Source: Roseiarcus sp963775575 (GTDB lineage: Bacteria; Pseudomonadota; Alphaproteobacteria; Rhizobiales; Beijerinckiaceae). Taken from it: a DNA stretch of 64,000 bases. Location: NCBI GenBank assembly GCA_963775575.1, contig CAVZJG010000002.1:1-64000 (forward strand), given 5' to 3'. Position numbers and translations under genes: made by a program. A model generated the notes under the pieces. That model was not told the origin of the DNA, did no database searches, and worked only from the letters and a program-made list of their open reading frames with translations. The stretch's first letter is position 1, and each line of letters opens with the position of its first letter. Of this stretch, positions 41,535 through 50,550 are shown one piece after another.

Positions 41535-41601
41535 TTTCCATGATCTTTGGTGAGCGGGCTGGCCCTTCGGGCCGGCCTCGCTCATCAAAGATCATGGAAA
41601 C
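41535..41601. repeat. 67-bp palindrome
   Basis: The outer arms TTTCCATGATCTTTG and CAAAGATCATGGAAA are perfect, and the pairing continues with few mismatches to a GGGCTGGCCCTTCGGGCC centre. It sits upstream of the alanine-repeat gene and before an IS481 element. It would form a strong hairpin and could act as a terminator or a mobile palindrome. Confidence 0.75.
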
Positions 41602-41607
41602 ATAACC

Positions 41608-41723
41608 GCCACATCGGCGCGTCGCAGTCACCGCGCAGCGGGCGAAGCGACGCGGAGCAGCCGCGTAGCGGCGGCCGAATGCTTCGCATTCGCCTGGACT
41701 TGACGGCGACGGGCCGATGTGGC
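41608..41723. repeat. 116-bp imperfect palindrome
   Basis: GCCACATCGGC at 41608-41618 faces its complement at 41713-41723, and GTCGC...GCGAC pairs continue inwards around a GC-rich interior containing further small hairpins (GAATGCTTCGCATTC). It lies directly beside the 67-bp palindrome. Confidence 0.6.
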
Positions 41724-41782
41724 CGTGGGCTGGCGAACGAGGGCTATTGCCACGGGAGCGGCTGAGAGCGCGCCTTGCGGCG

Positions 41783-41839
41783 CCCCCCCTCATCCGTCGC
41801 CCCTGCGGGGCGACACCTTCCCCCGCAAGGGGGGAAGGG
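41783..41839. repeat. Intergenic palindromic repeat, copy 3
   Basis: Reads CCCCCCTCATCCGTCGCCCC, then a GCGGGGCGAC complement, then CCTTCCCCCGCAAGGGGGGA. It has the same plan as the copies at 13103 and 16971 but a different hairpin core. It ends eight bases before the IS481 element. Confidence 0.75.
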
Positions 41840-41847
41840 CAACGAGC

Positions 41848-43174
41848 TGTCCAATCCGGCTAGATGGGTGACACATTGGACTGGGATGATGGGTGACAGT
41901 TTTCTGTCGGCTGGGAGGACCGGCCGATGCCTTGGAAAGAAAACTGCGCGATGGACCAGCGGATGCGATTTGTCGGGATGGATTTGGCTGGCGATTTTTC
42001 GATGACGGAGCTTTGCGAGGCGTTCTCGATCAGCCGGAAGACGGGCTACAAGTGGCGCGAGCGCTATGCGGCGTTGGGGGCCGAAGGGCTTGTCGAGCGT
42101 TCGCACGCTCCCCATTGGCCGGCTCATGCGACGGCGCCGGCTGTGGTTGAGGAAATCATCGCGCGGCGGCGGCTGCGGCCGAGTTGGGGGCCGCGCAAGA
42201 TCATCGGCAAGCTCGTCGACGTTCGCCCCGACGTCGTCTGGCCCGCCCCCTCGACGGCGGGCGAGATTTTGAAGCGGGCGGGGCTTGTGGGAGCGCGCCG
42301 GCTGCATCGGCGAGCGCCGCCGCGGCTCGGCGAACTGACGCGGGCCGAGCGGCCCCATCATCTATGGGCGGTCGATCACAAGGGGTGGGTCAAGCTCGGC
42401 GACGGAACGCGCTGCGAGCCGCTGACGATCACCGACAGTTTCAGCCGCTATCTGATCAGCGTCGGCGCCACGTCGAGCACGCGTGAAGAGCAAGCCAGGC
42501 CTTTGTTCGAGCGGGCTTTCCATGAACATGGGCTGCCCGACGCGATCCGCTCCGACAACGGAGCGCCGTTCGCCTCGACCGGCGTGACGGGGCTGACCGC
42601 GCTGTCGGCGTGGTGGGCCAAATTGGGCGTCGCGCACGAGCGCATCGATCCAGGCCATCCGCAGCAAAACGGACGGCACGAGCGTTTTCATCTGACCTTG
42701 CTCGAGGCGATGCGGCCGCCTTGCGCCGACCGCCAGGCCCAGCAGCGACGCTTCGAAGTCTTCCTGCGCGAATATAACCAAGAACGCCCGCACGAGGCGC
42801 TCGGCCAGAAGCCGCCGGCGCGCTTCTACGCGCCCTCGCCGCGCGCCATGCCGGACAAGATTCCCGAGCCCGATTATCCCAACGACGCCGCGACGCGCCA
42901 AGTGCGGCAAAACGGCGAGATCAAATGGGGCGGCAAGCTGGTGGGCGTCTCCACCGCGCTCGCCGGCGAGACGGTCTGCGTCGAAGAAACCGAACAGGGC
43001 GAATGGCAAGTGCGCTTCTACGCGCTGCCGCTCGGCGTCATCGACGCCAAAACAAAACGCCTGCGCCGCCGGCCCGTCCTTGAGGACGGGCCGGCGGCGC
43101 AACAACCCTTAGAAACCTGAAAATGTGTCACCCATCATCCCGGTCCAAATCGTCACCCATCATCCCGCTGGACA
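41848..43174 (+). mobile_element. IS481-family insertion sequence with GAGC target duplication
   Basis: The ends are long imperfect inverted repeats of about 57 bp, TGTCCA at 41848 and TGGACA at 43174. Each contains two GATGGGTGAC-type motifs. GAGC flanks both sides (41844-41847 and 43175-43178), a 4-bp duplication. The single transposase gene is intact. The element sits exactly at the stop codon of the PH-domain gene, leaving that TAG in place. Confidence 0.92.
41927..43120 (+). CDS. IS481-family transposase
   Basis: The 397-residue protein starts with an HTH (MTELCEAFSISRKTGYKWRE), a linker helix pair (RPSWGPRKIIGKLVD) and an rve integrase core. The DDE residues are in HHLWAVDHKGWVKLG, DAIRSDNGAPFAS and GHPQQNGRHERFHLTLLEA. 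The end has QERPHEALGQKPPARFYAPS and a beta-rich C-terminal domain (GKLVGVSTALAGETVCVEET). The frame is complete, so the element could be active, in line with its intact ends and target duplication. Confidence 0.93.
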   Translation: MPWKENCAMDQRMRFVGMDLAGDFSMTELCEAFSISRKTGYKWRERYAALGAEGLVERSHAPHWPAHATAPAVVEEIIARRRLRPSWGPRKIIGKLVDVRPDVVWPAPSTAGEILKRAGLVGARRLHRRAPPRLGELTRAERPHHLWAVDHKGWVKLGDGTRCEPLTITDSFSRYLISVGATSSTREEQARPLFERAFHEHGLPDAIRSDNGAPFASTGVTGLTALSAWWAKLGVAHERIDPGHPQQNGRHERFHLTLLEAMRPPCADRQAQQRRFEVFLREYNQERPHEALGQKPPARFYAPSPRAMPDKIPEPDYPNDAATRQVRQNGEIKWGGKLVGVSTALAGETVCVEETEQGEWQVRFYALPLGVIDAKTKRLRRRPVLEDGPAAQQPLET

Positions 43175-43177
43175 GAG

Positions 43178-43636
43178 CTACCCCGCCGTGATCGTCGAGC
43201 GCAGCTTCAGCGGCGAATCGATCATTCGCAGGGTCTCGAACGTGCTGCCGACGCCGCGGATGGTGACGGTGCCGTAGTCGAACAGCCGGCCGAGCTGCGT
43301 CTGATCGACGTCGACGCTCTCGACCTTCTGCATGTTCATTTCGACGGTGTGGCGGCGAATGAAGCCGCGTTTCAAGATGACGCGCCGGTCGGTGACGGCG
43401 ATCTCGGTCGTCCAGCGCCGGAACCAGACGTGAAAGAACTTGATCGCGGCGGCGAAAGCGACCACCGCGGCGGCGAGCGCGGCGTAGAGGCCGAACCCGG
43501 GGACGCCGGCGCCGAGGATCGCCAGCGCCGCCGCGGCGATGGCGAGGAGAATCGCCGGCGCGTAGAGCGTCCAGGAGAGATTGGTCCTGAACGCCACGTG
43601 TTCGCCCGGCTCGAGGATGCTGTCGACATAGCTCAT
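43178..43636 (-). CDS. PH-domain (bPH2/DUF304-type) membrane protein
   Basis: I start at ATG 43636 (MSYVDSILEPGEHVAFRTNL), giving 152 residues. Two membrane helices follow (YAPAILLAIAAAALAIL and LYAALAAAVVAFAAAIKF), then a bacterial PH domain with TTEIAVTDRRVILKRGFIRR, MNMQKVESVDVDQTQLGRLF and YGTVTIRGVGSTFE. This is the usual YdbT-like short form of unknown function at the inner membrane. The TAG stop at 43178-43180 overlaps the target duplication of the IS481 insertion, so the protein is intact. Confidence 0.85.
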   Translation of the reverse strand: MSYVDSILEPGEHVAFRTNLSWTLYAPAILLAIAAAALAILGAGVPGFGLYAALAAAVVAFAAAIKFFHVWFRRWTTEIAVTDRRVILKRGFIRRHTVEMNMQKVESVDVDQTQLGRLFDYGTVTIRGVGSTFETLRMIDSPLKLRSTITAG

Positions 43637-43907
43637 GGCGGCTTCCGTTGTGCTGGCGGCCCCGTGGGCGAGGCCGCGTCCCATCATTCGTCCGCGGACG
43701 GCCCGATGACAAGCCTTTTGCGCTTCATCCGGCTCGCCGGCCGCCCGTCGCCTCTAAAATGGCTCGGCCCGACGCGTTTGGCCCGGCCCTCGTCTTCGGC
43801 GGCGTTCGGGCGGTCGGTCCCGCCATCGGCGTCCGGCGCTTCTTCCCCACCGTAAACCACGGGCGAAAAAATCGCTTCGCCGCCTCGTCGGCGCGGCGCG
43901 CCGACCC

Positions 43908-43936
43908 TTGACGCCTCCGGCCGAGTCCCCTATCTC
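43908..43936 (+). promoter_or_regulatory. Promoter of the groESL operon
   Basis: TTGACG (43908-43913) and TATCTC (43931-43936), separated by 17 bases, form a likely housekeeping or heat-shock promoter. The CIRCE operator begins 12 bases later, placing the start site just before or in it. Confidence 0.6.
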
Positions 43937-43947
43937 AGCGCCAGTCG

Positions 43948-43974
43948 TTAGCACTCTATTCAACTGAGTGCCAA
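43948..43974 (+). promoter_or_regulatory. CIRCE operator (HrcA binding site) of groESL
   Basis: TTAGCACTC, nine bases, then GAGTGCCAA matches the CIRCE consensus (TTAGCACTC-N9-GAGTGCTAA) with one difference. HrcA repressor binding here would give heat-inducible groESL expression. Confidence 0.93.
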
Positions 43975-44051
43975 CGGCGCTTCGCACCCCACTCAACCAG
44001 CCGGCGTGGTTTGCCTGAGCGCCGGCGAAAGCGAGATAGGAAGCTCAACTC

Positions 44052-44339
44052 ATGAAATTCCGTCCCCTGCATGACCGCGTCGTCGTCCGTCGCCTCGAAG
44101 GCGAGGAGAAGACGAAGGGCGGCATCATTATCCCGGACACCGTCAAGGAGAAGCCGCAAGAGGGCGAAATCATCGCCGTCGGCCCCGGCGGGCGCGACGA
44201 GAACGGCAAGCTGACGCCGCTCGACGTCAAGAAGGGCGACAAGATCCTCTTCGGCAAGTGGAGCGGCACCGAGGTCAAGATCGACGGCCAGGAACTCCTG
44301 ATCATGAAAGAATCCGACATCATGGGCGTGATCGCCTGA
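44052..44339 (+). CDS. groES: Co-chaperonin GroES
   Basis: The 95-residue protein begins MKFRPLHDRVVVRRLEGEEK and has the mobile loop KTKGGIIIPDTVKEKPQEGE and the C-terminal ELLIMKESDIMGVI. It forms the heptameric lid of GroEL and works in the cytoplasm. The length is normal. It is the first gene of the CIRCE-controlled groES-groEL operon. The 123-base gap to groEL contains a perfect 30-bp inverted repeat (44348-44433). Confidence 0.97.
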   Translation: MKFRPLHDRVVVRRLEGEEKTKGGIIIPDTVKEKPQEGEIIAVGPGGRDENGKLTPLDVKKGDKILFGKWSGTEVKIDGQELLIMKESDIMGVIA

Positions 44340-44347
44340 TGGAATGA

Positions 44348-44433
44348 GGCAGTAGGCAATGGGCAGTAGGCAGTAGGCGAAACGCCGAAGCCGCCGCCCC
44401 GCCCCTACTGCCTACTGCCCATTGCCTACTGCC
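44348..44433. repeat. Perfect 30-bp inverted repeat between groES and groEL
   Basis: The arms at 44348-44377 and 44404-44433 are exact reverse complements with a 26-base loop. They are built from GGCAGTA-type heptamers. In the mRNA this forms a very stable stem-loop between the two genes. It ends 30 bases before the groEL ATG. Confidence 0.92.
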
Positions 44434-44462
44434 CACAACCATTCATCACAGGACCCTGAAAC

Positions 44463-46103
<1,641 letters not shown>

Positions 46104-46130
46104 TCCCGGCGTTTCCTCGCCAATCAACGG

Positions 46131-46155
46131 AAAGGGCGGCTTCGGCCGCCCTTTT
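46131..46155 (+). terminator. Rho-independent terminator of groESL
   Basis: AAAGGGCGGC-TTCG-GCCGCCCTTTTT forms a GC-rich stem with a stable tetraloop followed by a T-run. Confidence 0.92.
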
Positions 46156-46265
46156 TGTCGCCAGGCGCGACCCCGCTCGGGATTGCGGCCGGCAAGCGTT
46201 ATGGAGTTCCGCTGCCGGGTTGCGAACTCCGGCCGACAAACGCTCGGAGCCTTCGACAAAGTGCG

Positions 46266-46399
46266 CCGTCGACCTCTTGGAAGCAAGAATTCCGACCGTG
46301 AGGGCCTGTCAAGGACTTCAGCCGCTGCGCGGCGGCCCGAAGGGCCGTCCTTGACAGGCCCTCACGGTCGGAAAAAGAGGCTCTCCAAGAGATCGACGG
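46266..46399. repeat. 134-bp mobile-type palindrome
   Basis: Inner arms 46290-46316 and 46347-46373 are perfect 27-bp inverted repeats. The loop contains nested GGCGGCCC and GGGCCG pairs. The outer arms, with CCGTCGA and CTCTTGGA at 46266 and the complement at 46385-46399, extend the pairing with gaps. It lies between the groESL terminator and an orphan higA. Confidence 0.85.
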
Positions 46400-46508
46400 C
46401 GGAAATCGCGGCGCGGGCCCGGCGATCCGGTTTCGCCGCTCTGAGCTCCGCCATAATGCTCTGCTGAAATCGCAATGCGCGTCGATTATCATTGAACAGG
46501 AGCCTCCC

Positions 46509-46832
46509 ATGCCTCGCGCCGCCATTCACCCCGGGGAGCACCTCGCGGAGGAGCTCAAAGAGCTCGGCCTCACCGCGGCCGAGTTCGCGCGCCAGATCGA
46601 GGTTCCCGTCAACCGGATCACCGGCATTCTCAACGGCCAACGCGGCGTGACCGCCGACACCGCTCTGCGTCTGGGCCATTGGTTCGGCGCGAGCCCGCAA
46701 TTCTGGATGAACCTTCAGCAGCTCTACGAACTTCGTCGCGCCGAGGGCGCGCTCGGCCAAAAGCTCGCCAAGCTGCCGCGCCGCGCGGACTTTCTCAACT
46801 CCCCGCGCGAGCAGAACGCCAAGGCGTCCTGA
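46509..46832 (+). CDS. HigA-family addiction module antitoxin (orphan)
   Basis: The 107-residue protein is a VapI/HigA-type XRE regulator: HPGEHLAEELKELGLTAAEF, EVPVNRITGILNGQRGVTAD, then LGHWFGASPQFWMNLQQLYE, the pattern shared by HigA antitoxins. GGAG lies before the ATG. In the normal layout a RelE-fold HigB toxin would precede it, but the upstream 400 bases hold a palindrome (46266-46399) and no recognisable toxin. It may be a solitary antitoxin or transcription regulator. The C-terminal part is basic. Confidence 0.85.
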   Translation: MPRAAIHPGEHLAEELKELGLTAAEFARQIEVPVNRITGILNGQRGVTADTALRLGHWFGASPQFWMNLQQLYELRRAEGALGQKLAKLPRRADFLNSPREQNAKAS

Positions 46833-47020
46833 TCCGGCGCCGCTCGCGGGCTCGGCGCGGCGAGGGTCGCGCGACGCCCTTCCCCACGGCCCCATTCCCC
46901 CACGATCGGGTTACCAAGATTTCACCTCCGAGTCCGGACGGCGCCCTTCTTTTGCGCCGCCCGGTCTGCTAACGCCAATTCGAAACTCGACCGCCATCTT
47001 CAAGCGAAAGACCCGCCCTC

Positions 47021-49123
47021 ATGCGAACCCTGAGCCTCGCCGTCGCCGCCTTCGCGCTCGCCGCTCTCCTCGTCGGGCTTCAAGAGCCGGACACGATGAC
47101 GTTCCTCATCGCCGCCGCCGCCGCCGTGAGCGCGCTCGCGGCGATTCTGTCGACGCGTCTGTCGACGTTCCTGAAAATCTTCGAGGGCATCTTCGCCGTC
47201 GAAACCGTCGTCTTCGGCGCCGCCTTTTTGATCGATCGTGTGGGCCTGTGGCCCGCGGGTTACGAGGCCTACCGGCTGCCCGACAGCCTGCCGCTCGCGG
47301 TCGCGCTGTTCGGCGTGCTGGTCTACGCGATTTCGTTCATTCCGCTGATCGGCCGAATGATGGCCGTCGTCGATCGCTACTTCAACGCCGGCGCGCCGAC
47401 GCAGACCAAGATCGGGCCGCTGCCGGCGCTCGTCGTGGCGCAGAACAAGCTCGCCGCGGCGAGCCTGGTGTTTCTCATCGTCATCAATCAGATCGAAGTG
47501 GCCCTCGACGTGCGGCTGTCCTACTTTCGCGCCGACTTCACCAACGCGCTGAAGAACGCCGATCAGGGCGAGTTCTGGCGCCAACTGCTGTTCGTGTTCA
47601 CGCCGGTCGTCGCCGTCCTGGTGGCGAGCCTCACCATCGAATACGTCGTCACGTCGACCTTCGTCATCCGCTGGCGGCGATGGTTGACCGCCGATTACAC
47701 GGCGCGCTGGCTGCGTCACGGCGTGCACTACAAGATGGCGCTCGAAGGCGGGGCCACCAACAACCCGGACCAGCGCATATCGCAGGACATTTACGCCTTC
47801 ATCGACGGCACCGGCAGCACGGGAAGCGGCGCCGGCCTCTACAATTATTCCGTCGTCGCGCTGCAAAACCTGACCTCGCTGGTCTCCTATGCGGTCGTCC
47901 TGTGGACCCTGTCGTCCGGGGTCACGCTGCCGGGCCTGGCGCTGGTCATTCCCGGCGTCCTGTTCTGGGTCGCGCTGGTCTACACGGGCCTCGGGACCGC
48001 GGCGACGCATGCGATCGGGCGGCCGCTGACCCATCTCTATTTCGCCCAGCAACGTTTCGAGGCGAACTTCCGTTTCGGGCTGGCGCGGGCGCGCGAGTAC
48101 AGCGAGCAGATCGCTCTTCTCAACGGCGAGCCATACGAAAACAACGCCTCCAACGCGCGGTTCGCCGACGTCTTCGGCAATTACATGCGCATCGTCGGCG
48201 TGCGCAAATGGCTGACCGCGTTCACCCGCAGTTACGGGCAAGCCTCGGTGCTGATCCCCTACGTCGTGGCGGCGCCGTTCTATTTTCTCGGCAAGATCAG
48301 CATGGGCGCGCTCAATCAAGTCGGCGCCGCCTTCAACGCCGTCAACGAAGCGATGAATTTCTTCGTCACTTACTATATCGGCCTGGCGGACTTTCGCGCC
48401 ACCTTCGAACGTCTGGCGACCTTCGACGAAGCGATCGCCCGCGCCGAAAGGAGCGAGCCGTTCGCGCCCCGCGCGATCGAAGCGCCGGCCGCGGCGGCCG
48501 ACATCGCCATCGACGATCTCACCCTCGCGCTGCCCGACGGCCGCGCCCTGGCGCGCGTCGACCATCTCGCCCTCGCCGCCGGCGAGCCGACGTTGGTGGT
48601 CGGGCCGTCGGGAGCGGGAAAATCGACGCTGTTTCGCGCCATCGCCGGCGTCTGGCCGTTCGGCCGCGGCGCCATCAGCGAACCGGCCGACGCGCGCCTG
48701 ATGCTGCTGCCGCAGCGCCCCTACATCCCCATCGGGCCGCTGCGCGACGCGCTCGCCTATCCCGCCAACTCCGCCGCGTTTTCCGACGCGAGCTTGCGCG
48801 CCGCCTTGGCCAACGCCGGCCTGCCGGCGCTGACCGACAAGCTCGACGAAAGCGACAATTGGCAGATGCGCCTTTCCGGCGGCGAGCAGCAGCGGCTCGC
48901 GGTCGCGCGGGCGCTGCTGGCCGCGCCCGACTGGCTGTTTCTCGACGAAGCCACCGCCTCGCTCGACGAAGACAGCGAGGCCGCGCTCTATCGCGCCGTC
49001 GCGCGCACGCTGCCCAAGACCACCCTCGTTTCGATCGGCCATCGCGCGACGCTCGCCGCGTTCCACAAGCGGCGCATCGCCCTGACGCCGCACATCGACG
49101 GCCCGGCGACGATCACGGGATGA
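47021..49123 (+). CDS. BacA/SbmA-type ABC transporter (YddA/BclA-like)
   Basis: The 700-residue protein fuses an SbmA/BacA-type membrane domain with an ABC ATPase. The membrane part has an N-terminal pair of helices (residues 1-45), then GRMMAVVDRYFNAGA, YVVTSTFVIRWRRWLTADYT, NNPDQRISQDIYAFIDGTGS and YFAQQRFEANFRFGLARARE. The ATPase has Walker A (VVGPSGAGKSTLFRA), signature LSGGEQQRLAVARAL and Walker B DWLFLDEATASLDE. Bradyrhizobium BclA, a member of this group, takes up plant peptides; others transport peptides or vitamin B12. The substrate here is unknown. It stands alone. Confidence 0.85.
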   Translation: MRTLSLAVAAFALAALLVGLQEPDTMTFLIAAAAAVSALAAILSTRLSTFLKIFEGIFAVETVVFGAAFLIDRVGLWPAGYEAYRLPDSLPLAVALFGVLVYAISFIPLIGRMMAVVDRYFNAGAPTQTKIGPLPALVVAQNKLAAASLVFLIVINQIEVALDVRLSYFRADFTNALKNADQGEFWRQLLFVFTPVVAVLVASLTIEYVVTSTFVIRWRRWLTADYTARWLRHGVHYKMALEGGATNNPDQRISQDIYAFIDGTGSTGSGAGLYNYSVVALQNLTSLVSYAVVLWTLSSGVTLPGLALVIPGVLFWVALVYTGLGTAATHAIGRPLTHLYFAQQRFEANFRFGLARAREYSEQIALLNGEPYENNASNARFADVFGNYMRIVGVRKWLTAFTRSYGQASVLIPYVVAAPFYFLGKISMGALNQVGAAFNAVNEAMNFFVTYYIGLADFRATFERLATFDEAIARAERSEPFAPRAIEAPAAAADIAIDDLTLALPDGRALARVDHLALAAGEPTLVVGPSGAGKSTLFRAIAGVWPFGRGAISEPADARLMLLPQRPYIPIGPLRDALAYPANSAAFSDASLRAALANAGLPALTDKLDESDNWQMRLSGGEQQRLAVARALLAAPDWLFLDEATASLDEDSEAALYRAVARTLPKTTLVSIGHRATLAAFHKRRIALTPHIDGPATITG

Positions 49124-49247
49124 GCCTTTCGCCCGTCAGACGGGAGAATACGGCGAAAGGCGCCGGATGAGGGCCCTTCAAGCCCGCGCCGGCGGCGCAC
49201 GCCGACGTCTTCGCCCCAACCCTCTCCCCGCGCGCGGGGAGAGCGGG

Positions 49248-49712
49248 TTACAGCGAGCGAACCAGCCGCAGCGCGCCGCGCGGCCCCTTGATGACGAGTT
49301 CGCCGTTGACCAGGTCCCAGCTCGGCCCCGCCAACAGCGCCGACAGGAAGGCGACCTCGATCGCCATCACATCCTTGTCGCATTGCTTCTTGGTCAGGGC
49401 GTAGGGGCCCACCAGCAAGTGCTGATCCTTGACCGGATACATCGTCGCCGACCAGGAATTGCAGCCGGTGAAGCCCGAGCCGCGCAGCGCGCTGTCGATC
49501 TTGAGGCTGACGTCCAGCGTCGATTCGACCGGCTTGCCGTTGAGTTCGCGCAGCGACCAAGTCTGATCGAGCGGAAAGTTCTTCTGCTGCGGCGGCAACG
49601 GCTGCTTCGGCTTGTCGTCTTCCGCGGCGCGCGCCGCTTGTGCGGCGAAGACGGCGCCGAGCGCGATCGCTGCGATCGATGTGATCGCCATCCGCAAGAG
49701 AGCGCGTTTCAT
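49248..49712 (-). CDS. META-domain exported protein
   Basis: I start at ATG 49712 (MKRALLRMAITSIAAIALGA), giving 154 residues with a signal peptide cleaved after AQAARA. The mature part has LDQTWSLRELNGKPV, FTGCNSWSATMYPVKDQHLL, KKQCDKDVMAIEVAFLSALL and a final beta-hairpin. The pattern GCN-x-x...C(D)...E-x-x-(F)-x-x-x-L is the META/HslJ fold found in envelope stress proteins. Probably periplasmic and unlinked to neighbours. Confidence 0.82.
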   Translation of the reverse strand: MKRALLRMAITSIAAIALGAVFAAQAARAAEDDKPKQPLPPQQKNFPLDQTWSLRELNGKPVESTLDVSLKIDSALRGSGFTGCNSWSATMYPVKDQHLLVGPYALTKKQCDKDVMAIEVAFLSALLAGPSWDLVNGELVIKGPRGALRLVRSL

Positions 49713-49992
49713 GTTTCCGTCCTTTTGTTCCCGGGCGAGTGCGAGGGTCGGCGCGGACGATATACCGAGTGGCCGGCCGCCGCGCAACGCCGCTGGGGCG
49801 AGCGCAGGCGCGCACGCCGCCGCGAACGTCGTGCGACGGCGTTTTTGCGGCTTCGGCGGCCTCTCGCCCCTTGCGCCGGGTCGAAGCGTCACCAGATTGA
49901 GTCCGACGCGGTCCCTGAAGGGACGCGCCAGTCGCCGGCGCCGCCAGGTCGGGGCGCGGACAGACATATCGCTTCAGAAGGAGGATGTGGTC

Positions 49993-50472
49993 ATGTTGAA
50001 TTACGATTTCTCTCCGTTTTATCGCTCCACGATCGGCTTCGACCGATTGCTGTCGCTGCTCGATAAGTCCGCCGGGTTGGAGTCGAGCGCGCCCGCCTAC
50101 CCGCCCTACAACATCGAACGCACGGGCGAAAACGCCTATCGCATCACGCTGGCGGTGGCCGGCTTCGACGAGAGCGAACTCGCCGTCGAAACGCGCGAGA
50201 ACACGCTGACCGTGCGCGGGGCCAAGGACGCGCAGCAGAAGAACGGCGGCGAGAAGCCCGACGTGCTCTATCAGGGCATCGCCGCGCGAGCCTTCGAGCG
50301 CCGGTTCCATCTGGCCGACCACGTGAGCGCGACGCGCGCGAGCTGCGAGAATGGGCTGCTGCACATCGACCTGGTGCGCGAAGTCCCCGAAGCCCAGAAG
50401 CCCCGGGTCATCGCCATCGAGACGGTCGGCAAGACCATCGACGCCGCCCCCGAGGTCAAAGAAGCGGCGTAA
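49993..50472 (+). CDS. Small heat-shock protein, Hsp20/alpha-crystallin family
   Basis: I start at ATG 49993 (MLNYDFSPFYRSTIGFDRLL) behind AAGGAGGA. The 159-residue protein is IbpA-like: YPPYNIERTGENAYRITLAV starts the alpha-crystallin domain, followed by ELAVETRENTLTVRG, YQGIAARAFERRFHLADHV and the ENGLLHIDLVREVPE signature with a short Pro-rich tail. It binds unfolding proteins in the cytoplasm. The family often has a ROSE-type RNA thermometer in its leader, but I could not trace one. A strong terminator lies at 50521-50547. Confidence 0.92.
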   Translation: MLNYDFSPFYRSTIGFDRLLSLLDKSAGLESSAPAYPPYNIERTGENAYRITLAVAGFDESELAVETRENTLTVRGAKDAQQKNGGEKPDVLYQGIAARAFERRFHLADHVSATRASCENGLLHIDLVREVPEAQKPRVIAIETVGKTIDAAPEVKEAA

Positions 50473-50520
50473 CGCGCCGTCGGCCGGGCGGCCGTCCGGC
50501 CGCCACGGCCCGAGAATGCG

Positions 50521-50547
50521 AAGGGCGCCCTCGAGGGGCGCCCTTTT
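50521..50547 (+). terminator. Rho-independent terminator between the hsp20 and convergent gene
   Basis: AAGGGCGCCC-TCGA-GGGGCGCCCTTTT forms a GC-rich hairpin with T4. It can serve both strands. Confidence 0.88.
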
Positions 50548-50550
50548 CGT

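Noticed and set aside
47000..49093. A 697-codon open frame antisense to the ABC transporter gene
   Set aside because: GC-rich codon bias on the sense strand keeps the antisense frame open. Composition is Arg/Gly/Gln-rich with no motif, while the sense frame has complete ABC motifs.
49930..49992. ROSE-type RNA thermometer before hsp20
   Set aside because: GGAGG is present and a short CTTC-A-GAAG hairpin can be drawn, but I could not build a convincing multi-stem structure with the conserved anti-Shine-Dalgarno UYGCU.
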